From Candidatus Solibacter sp. (GTDB taxonomy: Bacteria > Acidobacteriota > Terriglobia > Bryobacterales > Bryobacteraceae): a stretch of 53,339 nt of DNA. Of the stretch, positions 7,726-16,468 are shown in pieces; positions within the stretch are counted from its first letter, which is position 1, and each line of letters starts with the position of its first letter. Location: NCBI GenBank assembly GCA_025361425.1, contig JANYAH010000268.1, positions 1 through 53,339 on the forward strand, written 5' to 3'. Under the pieces are notes generated by a model, which saw only the letters and a list, made by a program, of their open reading frames with translations, was not told the origin of the DNA and ran no database searches. The translations under genes were made by a program, and so were the position numbers.

Positions 7726-8328
7726 CTACAGGTTGGCGTCGCCTTCCAGGCTGCGCCACAGGTACCAACTGGCCACTGAGCAATAGGGGCGCCAACGTTG
7801 CGCCATCCGCTCCATTTCGTCAGGGCTGGGGAGGGCTTCCAGATTGTACGCTTTACGGATGGCGTTGCGGATACCCAAGTCGCCCGTGGGAAGAATATCG
7901 GTCCGCTGCAGGGCGAAGATCAGGAACATGTGAGCGGTCCACACGCCCACGCCTTTGACCTGGGTGAGGCGGAGGATGACCTCATCGTCTGGCAGGGCGG
8001 GGAGATCCTCGAAGACGACTGTGCCCGCGCGGGTGTGGCGGGCGAGGTCGCGGATGTAGGCCGTCTTTTGGCCCGAGAGCCCCAGGGAACGCATTCGGGA
8101 GGGGCGGAGTTTGAGGATGGTCGCGGGCGTGACGATGCCCTTGACGGCGGCCGAGAGACGGCCGAAGATGACACTAGCGACGCGTCCGCTCAGCTGCTGG
8201 AAGACGATAGATTTGACCAGGGTCTCGAAATCCGGCAGCCGAAATTGCATACCATAGGCGCCAACCCGTTGGATAATAGCGGCTAGCACCGGGTCGCTGG
8301 TGCGGAGGTGGTGTATGGCTTGCTTCAC
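7726..8328 (-). CDS. DNA-3-methyladenine glycosylase II (AlkA/HhH-GPD type)
   Basis: This base-excision enzyme removes alkylated bases from DNA. The roughly 200-residue protein has the family core FETLVKSIVFQQLSGRVAS, a helix-hairpin-helix with GPD-type region (LTQVKGVGVWTAHMFLIFAL) and the catalytic aspartate in LPTGDLGIR. The start is uncertain: I chose GTG at 8328 (VKQAIHHLR), which gives the usual length for the short bacterial AlkA group without the N-terminal domain. The gene is divergent from the VWFA gene, with only about 46 bases between them, so the two promoters would be tightly packed. Confidence 0.87.
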   Translation of the reverse strand: MKQAIHHLRTSDPVLAAIIQRVGAYGMQFRLPDFETLVKSIVFQQLSGRVASVIFGRLSAAVKGIVTPATILKLRPSRMRSLGLSGQKTAYIRDLARHTRAGTVVFEDLPALPDDEVILRLTQVKGVGVWTAHMFLIFALQRTDILPTGDLGIRNAIRKAYNLEALPSPDEMERMAQRWRPYCSVASWYLWRSLEGDANL

Positions 8329-8374
8329 GGTGAAACACGGGCGCGCCGCGGCGCGTCCACCCCATTGTACCCGG

Positions 8375-9331
8375 ATGCGAATACTTACCGTGCTCACTAT
8401 CGGCAGCGTACTGCTTGCGCAGGACCAGTTGCCCTCCATTAAGGTCGATGTGGATCTGGTTAACATTCTGACCAGCGTCCGAGATAAAAAGGGGGCTCTG
8501 ATCCCCAGCCTGCAGAAGGAGGATTTCACGATTCTGGAGGATGGCAAAGCCCAGCCCATCAAGTATTTCACGAAAGAGACCGATTTGCCGCTGACCATCG
8601 GGCTGCTGGTGGACGTCAGCGGCAGCCAACGGAACCTCATCGATATCGAACGCAGCGCGGCGTCGCAGTTCTTCCGCGAGGTGCTGCGCAAGAAGGATCT
8701 GGCGTTCCTGATCAGCTTTGGGGAAGAGAACGAACTGCTGCAGGATTACACCGGGAGCGCGCGACTGCTGACCGAGGGGCTCAGCCAGTTACGGGTATCG
8801 TCCGGCGTGGGCGGCATCCATCCGGGACCGGTGCCGACCATGGGCGGGCCGCGGGGCACGGTGCTCTACGACGCGGTTTACCTGGCGGCGAATGAGAAGC
8901 TGAAGGGCGAGGTGGGGCGCAAGGTGATCGTGGTGATCACCGACGGGGTGGACCAGGGCAGCCGGATGACGCGGAACCAGGCCATCGAAGCGGCGCAGAA
9001 ATCCGACGCGGTCATTTACAGCATTGACTACTCGGACCCGCGGGCGTACGGACCATTCGGAATGGGCGGCGGCGGCGGCGGAGAAGGCGAATTGCGGAAG
9101 ATGAGCGATGAGACCGGCGGGCGAGTGTACAAGGTAGATCGCAGGCACACGCTCGATCTGGTATTCAAAGAGCTACAGGACGAAATGCGGAGCCAATACT
9201 CAATCGCGTTTACGCCGACCAACGAAGTGAAGGACGGCGCATACCGGCACCTGGAGGTCCGGCTGGGAAACAAGGATTTGAAGGCGCAGGCCCGCAAGGG
9301 CTACTACGCCATCAAGCCGGAAGTGAAATAG
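8375..9331 (+). CDS. Secreted VWFA-related acidobacterial-domain protein
   Basis: The 318-residue protein has a short signal peptide (MRILTVLTIGSVLLAQ) and a von Willebrand A-like fold: VDLVNILTSVRDKKG, LTIGLLVDVSGSQRNLI (a MIDAS DxSxS with S at both positions), VIVVITDGVDQGS and SIDYSDPRAYG. The arrangement matches the VWFA-related domain that is expanded in Acidobacteriota. Metal-dependent protein or matrix binding outside the cytoplasm is likely; the ligand is unknown. A Gly-rich loop (GMGGGGGGEGE) lies near residue 230. The ATG at 8375 is chosen because the signal peptide begins there. This gene is one of the two best taxonomic markers in the window. Confidence 0.88.
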   Translation: MRILTVLTIGSVLLAQDQLPSIKVDVDLVNILTSVRDKKGALIPSLQKEDFTILEDGKAQPIKYFTKETDLPLTIGLLVDVSGSQRNLIDIERSAASQFFREVLRKKDLAFLISFGEENELLQDYTGSARLLTEGLSQLRVSSGVGGIHPGPVPTMGGPRGTVLYDAVYLAANEKLKGEVGRKVIVVITDGVDQGSRMTRNQAIEAAQKSDAVIYSIDYSDPRAYGPFGMGGGGGGEGELRKMSDETGGRVYKVDRRHTLDLVFKELQDEMRSQYSIAFTPTNEVKDGAYRHLEVRLGNKDLKAQARKGYYAIKPEVK

Positions 9332-9399
9332 CGGACATCGCCCCCGGTTTCAGTGCTCTTTCCGCTTGCCCCGCCGCGCACCCGCACAGCGCATGTGGT

Positions 9400-9405
9400 T
9401 ATAAT
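9400..9405 (+). promoter_or_regulatory. Perfect -10 box before the DUF362 gene
   Basis: TATAAT lies 40 bases upstream of the ATG at 9445. No recognisable -35 box stands 16-18 bases before it. GGAG follows at a normal distance before the start codon. Confidence 0.45.
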
Positions 9406-9444
9406 ACGGCCTGATAGTATGCTTTGAAATTTTGGAGATCCAAC

Positions 9445-10518
9445 ATGAATTTCTCCCGCAGAAGTTTCTTTCAGGCAGTGGCCGGCGCTGGCGGCTTAGC
9501 CGCACTTCGGGCACAGGTGGCCGGACCGAACACGCCGCCGCTCACCTTTACCCAGGAAGCAGCCACTAGGTCCACCGTCGCTGTCGTCAAAGGAGACGTG
9601 CGGCGCAAGATGGTTAGCGAAGCGCTGAATGCCCTCGACCACCAGATCCGGCCGGTCATCCAGCGCAAGAAATACGTCATCATCAAGGTGAACAACGTCT
9701 CCACGACGAATCAACTGGCAGCCACCCATGCCGACACCATCTGGGGAATTCTGGACTACCTGCAGCCCAAATTCAAGTTGCCGGTGCGCATCGTGGAATC
9801 CTCCGCCGGCGATACCATGACGGGGTTCCAAAACTTTGGCTACGCGAAACTGGCCGCCGACAGCGCGGCACGCAACGTCTCGCTGGTGGATTTGAATGAA
9901 GAAGCCAAATATCAGGTGATCCCGCTGATCGATTACGACCTGCACCTGCAGCCGGTGCGCCTGGCCGCGCGTCTGCTGGATCCGGACGCCTACGTCATCT
10001 GCGCGTGCATGTTGAAGACGCACAACACCGTGGTGGCCACGCTCTCTGTCAAGAACATGGTGCTGGGGGCTCCGCTGCACCAGGCTCCGAAGGAAACGCC
10101 GCGCTGGAATGACAAGCGCAAGTACCACACCGGCATTCGGCAGACCCACTACAATATGCTGCTCACCGCACAGAAAATGCGCCCCTATTGGGGTCTGGCG
10201 CTGCTGGACGGCTACGAAGGCATGGAAGGCAACGGACCCAGCTCCGGCACACCGGTCCCTTCGCGTATTGCGATCGCGTCCACCGATTTCATTGCGGCGG
10301 ATCGCGTGGGGGTGGAATGCATGGGGATCAATCCGGCGTGGCCGGGCTACCTGAACTACTGCGGCCAGTTAGGGCTGGGCAATTACGACATTGCCAAGAT
10401 CGATGTGATCGGCGCCAAAATTGCCGACGTGCAGAAGAAGTACCAGATGCACGCGGACATTGAGCGCGAACTTCAGTGGATGGGCGAAATGAAAGACCTT
10501 CCCGTCAAGCTCGGCTAG
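9445..10518 (+). CDS. Tat-exported DUF362 protein
   Basis: The product of 357 residues starts with a twin-arginine signal (FSRRSFFQAVAGAGGLAALRA) and continues into a DUF362 domain: VAVVKGDVRRKM, KYVIIKVNNVSTTNQLAATH, VESSAGDTM, CACMLKTHNTVVATLSVKNMVLG, LLDGYEGMEGNGP and IASTDFIAADRVGVECMG. The THxxV...SVKNxxxG block is the family signature. In many DUF362 proteins this domain is joined to a ferredoxin domain, absent here. The biochemical role is not established; Tat export suggests a folded or cofactor-bearing protein in the periplasm. The ATG at 9445 has GGAG upstream and begins the Tat signal. Confidence 0.87.
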   Translation: MNFSRRSFFQAVAGAGGLAALRAQVAGPNTPPLTFTQEAATRSTVAVVKGDVRRKMVSEALNALDHQIRPVIQRKKYVIIKVNNVSTTNQLAATHADTIWGILDYLQPKFKLPVRIVESSAGDTMTGFQNFGYAKLAADSAARNVSLVDLNEEAKYQVIPLIDYDLHLQPVRLAARLLDPDAYVICACMLKTHNTVVATLSVKNMVLGAPLHQAPKETPRWNDKRKYHTGIRQTHYNMLLTAQKMRPYWGLALLDGYEGMEGNGPSSGTPVPSRIAIASTDFIAADRVGVECMGINPAWPGYLNYCGQLGLGNYDIAKIDVIGAKIADVQKKYQMHADIERELQWMGEMKDLPVKLG

Positions 10519-10526
10519 TCGCGTGG

Positions 10527-10560
10527 ACGCGGGGACATGCCTCCTGGCCTGTCCCCGCGT
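10527..10560. terminator. Strong hairpin between convergent genes
   Basis: ACGCGGGGACA (10527-10537) and TGTCCCCGCGT (10550-10560) are exact inverted repeats of 11 bases around a 12-base loop. The structure follows the DUF362 stop by 8 bases and precedes the end of the convergent DUF6599 gene. There is no T-run. It may terminate or protect both transcripts, or be a REP-like element. Confidence 0.55.
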
Positions 10561-10610
10561 TAACGAGTTGCGCCGTCACCGTGCCACAACCACAGGCCGG
10601 GATGCCACCT

Positions 10611-11432
10611 TCAAGGCAGGCGCGAGGCCAGAACCGTAACCAGTTTCACCGCATCCTGCCCGTCGGCCAGGTTCCCGTACCCGGCAACGTAGCGTCCCTT
10701 ACGGACAATACACACCCGGCCCAGGTACTTGTCCGTCACCTGAAATGCGTCGTCGGCGATGGGCGCTTTGACAGTCTCGCCGAAGCGCTCGCGCAGCTTC
10801 TGCATCACGGCGGCGGCCGAATCCACCGAAGCTTCGGTGATCACGAACGCTTTGCCGATATCGTACTGCGCCACATAACCGCGTTTCAACAGACGGATGC
10901 CCAGGACGCTCTCCGGCACCAGTCGGAGCGATTGCTGTCCCGCCGCCGGGAACCAGGAGAGCGCCACGGGAGGGGTGTTGCTGCCGGGCGCTATTTTCTC
11001 AAGCGCGCTGGTCCACGCCTGGAGGGTCGCGGTGTGGTCGCCCTCGGGATCCGCGGCCACTTCCACGTAATACTGGCCCTTGGCGAAAATCGCGCGCCGC
11101 GGCACAATCTGGCCGCCCATGCCGAGTTTCGCGGGCGGCTGCCGCAGGTCGCGATTCGCGCAGAACATGCCGTACGCGGAATCGGCATCGCCAAAATCGG
11201 AGATGTCGATGACCAGCGTGACGCCGCCCTTGACGCAACTCACCCCGTGCATGGTCTGGAAGCCATAGAGCAGGTAGCCTTCCGCGTTCCCGTCCATGTA
11301 TTCGAATAAATTGTCGGATACAAAGCTGCGCGCTTCACCTTGCGGCGCCCAGCCCGGCACCAGGTTGCAGGCGGGATTGGCGGCTGCCAGAACGCCGGCA
11401 AACAAGCCAATCCCGCACACAACTTTTAGCAC
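10611..11432 (-). CDS. Exported DUF6599 protein
   Basis: The 273-residue protein has a signal peptide (VLKVVCGIGLFAGVLAAANPA) and a body with SDNLFEYMDGNAEGYLLYGF, VIDISDFGDADSAYGMFCANRD and GQYYVEVAADPEG, which match the DUF6599 family common in Acidobacteriota. Function is unknown. The start is GTG at 11432, inside the last codons of the aldo/keto reductase gene, a 7-base overlap that implies coupling. An upstream in-frame ATG (11510) would place a long hydrophilic segment before the signal peptide and is unlikely. Its partner is probably the exported reductase encoded just before it. Confidence 0.8.
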   Translation of the reverse strand: MLKVVCGIGLFAGVLAAANPACNLVPGWAPQGEARSFVSDNLFEYMDGNAEGYLLYGFQTMHGVSCVKGGVTLVIDISDFGDADSAYGMFCANRDLRQPPAKLGMGGQIVPRRAIFAKGQYYVEVAADPEGDHTATLQAWTSALEKIAPGSNTPPVALSWFPAAGQQSLRLVPESVLGIRLLKRGYVAQYDIGKAFVITEASVDSAAAVMQKLRERFGETVKAPIADDAFQVTDKYLGRVCIVRKGRYVAGYGNLADGQDAVKLVTVLASRLP

Positions 11433-12604
11433 GCGAATAGATCCTGCGCGCGGATGAGCCGCTGAGCCACTTCTACACCGTATGGGCATTTCACGGTGCA
11501 GCCCGGACACTCACCGCAGCGCACCGCGGCATGCTCGGTGTCCATTTCCAGGAATCGCTCGCGCCCCAACGCGAACTGGCCGTAGCCATCGGCGTACGTG
11601 AGGAAGCGAAGCACATCGGCCACCGGCAGGCCCTGCCGACACTGGCCGGCGCATTCGCCGCACATGCGGCAGTACATGGGACGGATATGGTCCATCTGCA
11701 AAGCGAGCAGTTTTTCATCGGCCGCGGAGAACGGGTTGGCGCATGCCTTGAGGTTGTCGTCCAACTGGTCCATGTCGGTCATGCTCGGGATGGTGGTGTG
11801 GACGTTGGGGTTGCGCAGCACCCATTTGAGCGCGGCCAGCATGGCGCCCTCCCGTTTCAGCTTCTCCTGGACCACGTTGCCCGGTATCGGACGGCGGAAC
11901 CCGCCGGCCATCACCTTCATCGCCACAATTCCCTTCCCCGCCTTGGTTGCCTGATCGATCGCCTCGTTCATGAACGGTTCCATGGAGAAGTTATACTGCG
12001 TCAGAATCACGTCGATGTTCCGGTTTGCGGCGAGGAAGGGAATCAGTTCCTTCTGCCCCGCGTGCGTGCTGACGCCGGCGAAGCGGATCTTGCCCGCCTT
12101 CTTGGCGATCTGCTGGGCCTCAATGAGGTCGTCGGTGACATCGGCGGGCTTGTCCTTGGCGTGCAGATACCAGATGTCCAGGAAATCCGTGCCGAGTTCT
12201 TTGAGGCTGGTATCCAAGTGCGCGAGCGCTTCCGTCTTCGTCTTGCCGGCCGTCTTGCTCGAGAGGACGATGTCCTTGCGTTTCTTTTTGAGCGCCGCGC
12301 CCACCATGCGCTCGTTATTGCCGCTCTGGTAGCCGCGCGCGGTATCGAAATAAGTAATCCCGATATCGGCGGCGCGTTCGACCACGCTGCCATCCGAAGT
12401 AATCATGCAGCCGAATCCGACCGTGGTCACTTTCAGGCCGGTTTTCCCCAGCACCTTGTAGCGAAACTCGGGGCCAGAGGCGAACGCCTTGACCGGGCTC
12501 TGCGGCCTGGCGGGCGTCTGCGGCTCCGGTTCGGAGCGAGTAGCGGAGGCGACCACGGGCAAGGCGAGCCCGGTGGCCAGAAAATTGCGTCGGGAACGAG
12601 TCAT
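11426..12604 (-). CDS. Tat-exported aldo/keto reductase with C-terminal iron-sulfur domain
   Basis: The 392-residue protein starts with a twin-arginine signal (SRRNFLATGLALPVVASA). A TIM-barrel aldo/keto reductase follows from about residue 48 (YKVLGKTGLKVTTVGFGC, ITYFDTARGYQSGNNE with the catalytic Asp-Tyr, VLSSKT, DIWYLHAKD). The C-terminal 80 residues carry ferredoxin-like cysteine sets, CRMCGECAGQC and CGECPGCTVKC, enough for two 4Fe-4S clusters. This layout suggests an exported redox enzyme receiving electrons through the clusters rather than from NADPH alone. The ATG has GGAGG nine bases upstream. It is followed, with overlap, by the DUF6599 gene and is divergent from ruvA. Confidence 0.9.
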   Translation of the reverse strand: MTRSRRNFLATGLALPVVASATRSEPEPQTPARPQSPVKAFASGPEFRYKVLGKTGLKVTTVGFGCMITSDGSVVERAADIGITYFDTARGYQSGNNERMVGAALKKKRKDIVLSSKTAGKTKTEALAHLDTSLKELGTDFLDIWYLHAKDKPADVTDDLIEAQQIAKKAGKIRFAGVSTHAGQKELIPFLAANRNIDVILTQYNFSMEPFMNEAIDQATKAGKGIVAMKVMAGGFRRPIPGNVVQEKLKREGAMLAALKWVLRNPNVHTTIPSMTDMDQLDDNLKACANPFSAADEKLLALQMDHIRPMYCRMCGECAGQCRQGLPVADVLRFLTYADGYGQFALGRERFLEMDTEHAAVRCGECPGCTVKCPYGVEVAQRLIRAQDLFAC

Positions 12605-12653
12605 GATACTACCTCCAAAAGTATAGGATATCAGGATCCATAACTACTTGGTT

Positions 12654-12683
12654 GGACAGACGATCGCCTTCTGTCGTCTGTCC
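12654..12683. other. Hairpin in the AKR-ruvA divergent gap
   Basis: GGACAGACGA (12654-12663) and TCGTCTGTCC (12674-12683) are exact 10-base inverted repeats with a 10-base loop. Since both neighbours point away, it is not a terminator. It could be a REP-like element or a regulatory site. Confidence 0.55.
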
Positions 12684-12783
12684 CTCTCTCGTTTCCAGCC
12701 AGACCGGCCTTGATATGCCACAAAGGCCCCCGCTCTCTCCCCCCTCAGATGCACAAGGTGGAGCCGTATGCCACCATCTATTC

Positions 12784-13377
12784 ATGATTGCTTTGCTGCG
12801 CGGCGTCTTGCTGGAGAAACATCCGAACCAAGCCATCGTGGAGGCGGGCGGCGTGGGGTACGACGTTACCATTCCAGTATCCACGTTTACCAAACTGCCT
12901 GAAGCCGGCACGGAGGTGCGGCTGCGGATTCACACCCACGTCCGCGAGGATGCGCTGGCGCTTTACGGATTCCTGACGCAGGACGAGAAAGCGCTGTTTG
13001 AGAAGTTGATCTCGGTCAGCGGCATCGGGCCGACGCTGGCGGTGAAGATTCTCTCGGGCCTCGCCGCGCCAGATCTGATTCTGTCGATCCGCCGCGGCGA
13101 AGTGGAAAAACTGGTGAAGGTGCCGGGCGTCGGCAAGAAGACCGCCGAGCGCATGGTGCTGGAATTGCGCGACAAACTGCCCGCCCCCGGCGGCGACGAA
13201 CCCGGCACGCCGCAGGCCGAAACGCTTTCGCCCGTCGACCAGGACGTGCTCTCGGCGCTGTTGAATTTGGGCTGTGCGCGGGCGCATGCCGAAGCGGCCG
13301 TGCGCAAGGCCAAAACCGGCGGAGCGGTGCTGGAGTTTGAACCCCTTTTCCGGCGCGCTTTGGAACTGGTACGGTAA
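12784..13377 (+). CDS. ruvA: Holliday junction branch migration protein RuvA
   Basis: RuvA binds four-way junctions as a tetramer and loads the RuvB motor. The 197-residue protein shows the N-terminal OB fold (MIALLRGVLLEKHPNQAIVE), two helix-hairpin-helix motifs (LISVSGIGPTLAVKILSGL and LVKVPGVGKKTAERMVLEL) and a C-terminal RuvB-contact domain after a linker (LSALLNLGCARAHAEAAVRKA). The ATG at 12784 gives the canonical N-terminus, although no clear ribosome site precedes it. ruvB follows after 11 bases. RuvC is not seen in the window. Confidence 0.96.
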   Translation: MIALLRGVLLEKHPNQAIVEAGGVGYDVTIPVSTFTKLPEAGTEVRLRIHTHVREDALALYGFLTQDEKALFEKLISVSGIGPTLAVKILSGLAAPDLILSIRRGEVEKLVKVPGVGKKTAERMVLELRDKLPAPGGDEPGTPQAETLSPVDQDVLSALLNLGCARAHAEAAVRKAKTGGAVLEFEPLFRRALELVR

Positions 13378-13388
13378 GCTGGTAACAC

Positions 13389-14420
13389 ATGCCCGACCGG
13401 GAACTGGTTTCCGGCAATCGCCAAGCCGAGGATCTGCAATTTGAAGTGGGGCTCCGCCCCCGGCGGCTGGCCGATTTCACCGGACAGAGCAAGCTGAAAG
13501 AGAACCTCGAAATTGCCATTCAGGCCGCCCGCAAGCGCGGCGAGGCGATGGATCACGTCCTATTGTACGGACCTCCGGGACTCGGCAAGACCACCCTGGC
13601 GTCCATCATCGCCGAGGAACTCGGCGTCCAGTTCACCACCACGTCCGGACCCGTCCTGCAAAAGAAACTCGACCTGACCGGCATCCTCAGCAATATCCGT
13701 CTCCACCAGGTTTTCTTCATCGACGAGATTCACCGGCTGCAACCGGACGTGGAGGAGATGCTCTACTCGGCGCTGGAAGATTTCCGAGTGGACATCCTGG
13801 TCGGCGTGGGGCCGGGGGCGCGGACGCACTCGCTGCCCATGCCCAAATACACGGCGATTGGCGCCACCACGCGGCAGGGGCTGGTGAGCGCGCCGCTGCG
13901 CGGCCGGTTCGGCTTGGTGCTGCGGCTGGACCCGTACTCGGTGGCGGAGCTGGAGACCATCGTGAAGCGCTCCGCAAAGCTGTTGAACGTGGAGATCGAA
14001 GACGGCGCGGGACAGGAATTGGCCCGGCGTTGCCGCGGGACACCGCGCATCGCCAACCGTCTGCTGCGCCGCGTGCGCGATTACGCCGAGGTGCGGGCGG
14101 ACGGCCGCATTACGAAAACGGTGGCCCAGAAGGCGCTGGATCTGCTGGACGTGGACCGCTACGGGCTGGACGAGATCGATCAGAAAATCATGATGACGAT
14201 CCTTGAAAAGTACCGGGGCGGGCCGGTGGGCGTGGGTACCATCGCCGCCTCCATTTCCGAGGAAGCGGAGACCATTGAAGAAGTCTACGAGCCCTACCTG
14301 ATTCAGCTTGGTTTCCTCAATCGCACGCCGCGGGGCCGCGTGGCCACCGAGCTGGCCTACGAGTACTTCAAGGTAAAGCGCAAGCGCCAGGATGGCGAGC
14401 AGCCGGCATTGTTCTCTTGA
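13389..14420 (+). CDS. ruvB: Holliday junction helicase motor RuvB
   Basis: RuvB is the AAA+ ATPase ring that drives branch migration on junctions held by RuvA. The 343-residue protein has RPRRLADFTGQ, Walker A GPPGLGKTTLA, Walker B FIDEIHRL, sensor-type IGATTRQGLVSAPLRGRFG and the C-terminal winged helix ending in TPRGRVATELAYEYF. The length is normal. It follows ruvA by 11 bases, and its TGA overlaps the TTG start of folK, so the three genes probably form one operon. Confidence 0.98.
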   Translation: MPDRELVSGNRQAEDLQFEVGLRPRRLADFTGQSKLKENLEIAIQAARKRGEAMDHVLLYGPPGLGKTTLASIIAEELGVQFTTTSGPVLQKKLDLTGILSNIRLHQVFFIDEIHRLQPDVEEMLYSALEDFRVDILVGVGPGARTHSLPMPKYTAIGATTRQGLVSAPLRGRFGLVLRLDPYSVAELETIVKRSAKLLNVEIEDGAGQELARRCRGTPRIANRLLRRVRDYAEVRADGRITKTVAQKALDLLDVDRYGLDEIDQKIMMTILEKYRGGPVGVGTIAASISEEAETIEEVYEPYLIQLGFLNRTPRGRVATELAYEYFKVKRKRQDGEQPALFS

Positions 14421-14905
14421 AACGGATCTATCTCAGTCTCGGCTCGAATATCGGCGACCGTGAGGCCAATTTGCGGAAGGCGCTGGAGCGCCTGGCATCG
14501 TGGGATGTCCGCGTGCTCCACACTTCGCGGATTTACGAGACCGAGCCCGTGGACTACACCGGCCAGGCGTGGTTCCTGAACCAGGTGGTGGAAGCCGAAA
14601 CGGCCCTGTTCCCGATGCAGTTGTTGACGCGCATCGGCCGGGTCGAGCGGGAACTGGGACGCACGCGCACGGTGCGCCAGGGACCGCGGACGATCGACAT
14701 CGACATCCTCTTTTATGGCGCGGCGGTAGTGGAGACGGCGCGCCTCGAGATTCCGCATCCCCGGATCGCGGAGCGGCGCTTCGTGCTGGCGCCGCTGGCC
14801 GAGTTGGCGCCAGACCTGAGGCATCCCGTGTCGCATCGCAGCGTGCGCCAGATGCTGGAAACCGCGCCCCCCGCAGTGGTCCGCCCAATGCGCGTTTTCG
14901 GCTAA
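14417..14905 (+). CDS. folK: HPPK, folate biosynthesis
   Basis: FolK (2-amino-4-hydroxy-6-hydroxymethyldihydropteridine pyrophosphokinase) transfers pyrophosphate from ATP to 6-hydroxymethyl-7,8-dihydropterin. The 162-residue protein has the family landmarks YLSLGSNIGDREANL, SRIYETEPV, FLNQVVEAET, and the metal/pterin block RTIDIDILFYG followed by IPHPRIAERRFVLAPL. The start is TTG at 14417 and overlaps the ruvB stop (TTGA). FolE, the first enzyme of this pathway, is encoded separately at 29350-29964. Confidence 0.95.
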   Translation: MKRIYLSLGSNIGDREANLRKALERLASWDVRVLHTSRIYETEPVDYTGQAWFLNQVVEAETALFPMQLLTRIGRVERELGRTRTVRQGPRTIDIDILFYGAAVVETARLEIPHPRIAERRFVLAPLAELAPDLRHPVSHRSVRQMLETAPPAVVRPMRVFG

Positions 14906-14926
14906 GCTGATTGCTGAGGGGTTTGC

Positions 14927-15595
14927 TTGTTCAAACAGCGTCAACCGGCCAGCCAGGTAACCGACTGGAACCAATACTACCGGAACATTCCGGCCACTGC
15001 GACGGTCACCAGGAAATACACGGCCGCGATGCTGGTCTCCATGATCCGGCGATACGGGGTTGCATCGGAGACGCCTGGCTTGTCGATTGTGGAGATCGGC
15101 GGCGCCAACAGTTGCTTTATCGATCCGATCCTGGCCGCAATCGGGACGCGCCTCTATGACGTAATCGACACTAACGAATTTGGTCTGTCCCTGCTGGCCC
15201 GGCGTTTCGGCGACACCCCGCCGGTTGGCCTGTTCCGCCAAAACGTGCTGGATCTTTCGTACCAGCGGAAGGCCGATCTTGTTTTCAGCGTGGGCCTGGT
15301 GGAGCACTTCGCGCCCCCTGACACTCGGAAGGCCATCCTGGCGCACTTCGATGTGCTGCGTCCTGGCGGCACCCTCATTATCACTTTTCCCACTCCCACA
15401 CTTCTCTATCGAGTCACCAGGAAGTTGATCGAGATTTGCGGCATGTGGAAGTTCCCCGATGAACGGCCGCTACTACCGGACGAAGTCCTCACGTCGATTC
15501 GCGAGAGGGGCGAAATCCTCTACCGCAAGACCCTCTGGCCGCAGATCCTGACCCAACATCTGGTGGTCGCGCGCAAGTCTGCCGGCGGCGCCTGA
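14927..15595 (+). CDS. Class I SAM-dependent methyltransferase
   Basis: The 222-residue protein contains a SAM-binding motif LSIVEIGGANSCFID near residue 52, a YDVIDTNEFGLSLL acidic strand, DLVFSVGLVEHFAP and LRPGGTLIITFPTP, matching methyltransferases of the type 11/12 group. Substrate is unknown; similar enzymes act on sugars or lipids in surface polysaccharide pathways. The start is TTG at 14927 with GAGGGG upstream. It lies 21 bases after folK on the same strand and may be transcribed with ruvAB-folK, but no functional link is apparent. Confidence 0.8.
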   Translation: MFKQRQPASQVTDWNQYYRNIPATATVTRKYTAAMLVSMIRRYGVASETPGLSIVEIGGANSCFIDPILAAIGTRLYDVIDTNEFGLSLLARRFGDTPPVGLFRQNVLDLSYQRKADLVFSVGLVEHFAPPDTRKAILAHFDVLRPGGTLIITFPTPTLLYRVTRKLIEICGMWKFPDERPLLPDEVLTSIRERGEILYRKTLWPQILTQHLVVARKSAGGA

Positions 15596-15607
15596 CGGTT
15601 TTGTGGG

Positions 15608-15653
15608 GCGGGAAATCTTGCCTGCAGCCGCCTTTCAAGCGCCTTTTTCCCGC
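15608..15653. other. Weak inverted repeat in a convergent gap
   Basis: GCGGGAAA (15608-15615) pairs with TTTCCCGC (15646-15653) across a 30-base loop, in the gap between the convergent methyltransferase and DUF948-like genes. Poorly conserved GC-rich direct repeats (GCGCGCTTGCG-like) follow. It may be a degraded terminator. Confidence 0.3.
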
Positions 15654-15743
15654 AAAGCGCGCGCTTGCGTGCTCCGTAGCTGCCGCCTGCGTTGGCCCCT
15701 TCACTGTCAAGTGCTTAGTCGCTACCTTGCTTGCCGCAGACCA

Positions 15744-16442
15744 CTAGATGAACATTTCCTCGTCCTGTGTGGCGGAGTCGACGCTGCTTTTCCGCGAACC
15801 CCGCACTATGGTGGAAACTGCGGCCGAGATGCCTGCGGCAAGGCCGTTGACTTCGCGGACGGGGCGCAGCACGGCGCTTTTCACCACGCCGGAGGCGTTT
15901 TCAATTTGATTGACGGTGCTCTCCACAGCGTGATCGATCTGCTCTAGACGGATACGGGCCCGGTCGCCCGCGTCGTGCAGCAGGTCGCCCGCGCGTTCCA
16001 CCTGTTCGCGCCCCGAACGGACGATGGCGACGGTTTCCTCAGAGATATCCGCGATCCGGGGGCGGGCATCCTGCATGATCTGGTTCGCAGTAGCGGCAAC
16101 TTGGTTGACCTTCTGGATCAGCACGCCGACACGTTCGACCACTACGACGGTCTTGTCTGCAACGGGGAGGAACCGGTCGATGGCGGGACCGAGTTTTGTC
16201 ACCGTGGCTTTGATGGCATCAAGGGCCGGTCCGATTTTTTCGATCGCCGGACCGGCCTTCTCCAGTACTGGTGCCACCTTGGCCAGCACAGGTTCCGTGC
16301 GTTCCATAAACCCGGCGGTCTTGCTCTGCATCGTCCGGGTTAGGCGAAACAAAGCGAATACGATGCCGGCCTGCACCAGGAAGGCCAGACAGGCGATCAA
16401 TACCGCTCCCGCCACTACAATCCGAAAGGTTTCTTCAGACAT
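15744..16442 (-). CDS. DUF948-like membrane-anchored coiled protein
   Basis: The 232-residue protein has one N-terminal membrane helix (FRIVVAGAVLIACLAFLVQAG), then a long amphipathic region with internal repeats (LAKVAPVLEKAGPAIEKIGP, ALDAIKATVTKLGPAIDRFL) and a helical tail rich in Glu, Arg and Ala. The pattern recalls DUF948 proteins and methyl-accepting-like rods. A role in envelope structure or stress is likely but not shown. The ATG has an ideal GGGAGGTGA upstream. Next to it, also on the minus strand, is a YtxH-domain gene, a frequent companion of DUF948 proteins in stress loci. Confidence 0.7.
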   Translation of the reverse strand: MSEETFRIVVAGAVLIACLAFLVQAGIVFALFRLTRTMQSKTAGFMERTEPVLAKVAPVLEKAGPAIEKIGPALDAIKATVTKLGPAIDRFLPVADKTVVVVERVGVLIQKVNQVAATANQIMQDARPRIADISEETVAIVRSGREQVERAGDLLHDAGDRARIRLEQIDHAVESTVNQIENASGVVKSAVLRPVREVNGLAAGISAAVSTIVRGSRKSSVDSATQDEEMFI

Positions 16443-16468
16443 ACACGTTCACCTCCCCGAACTGAGAG

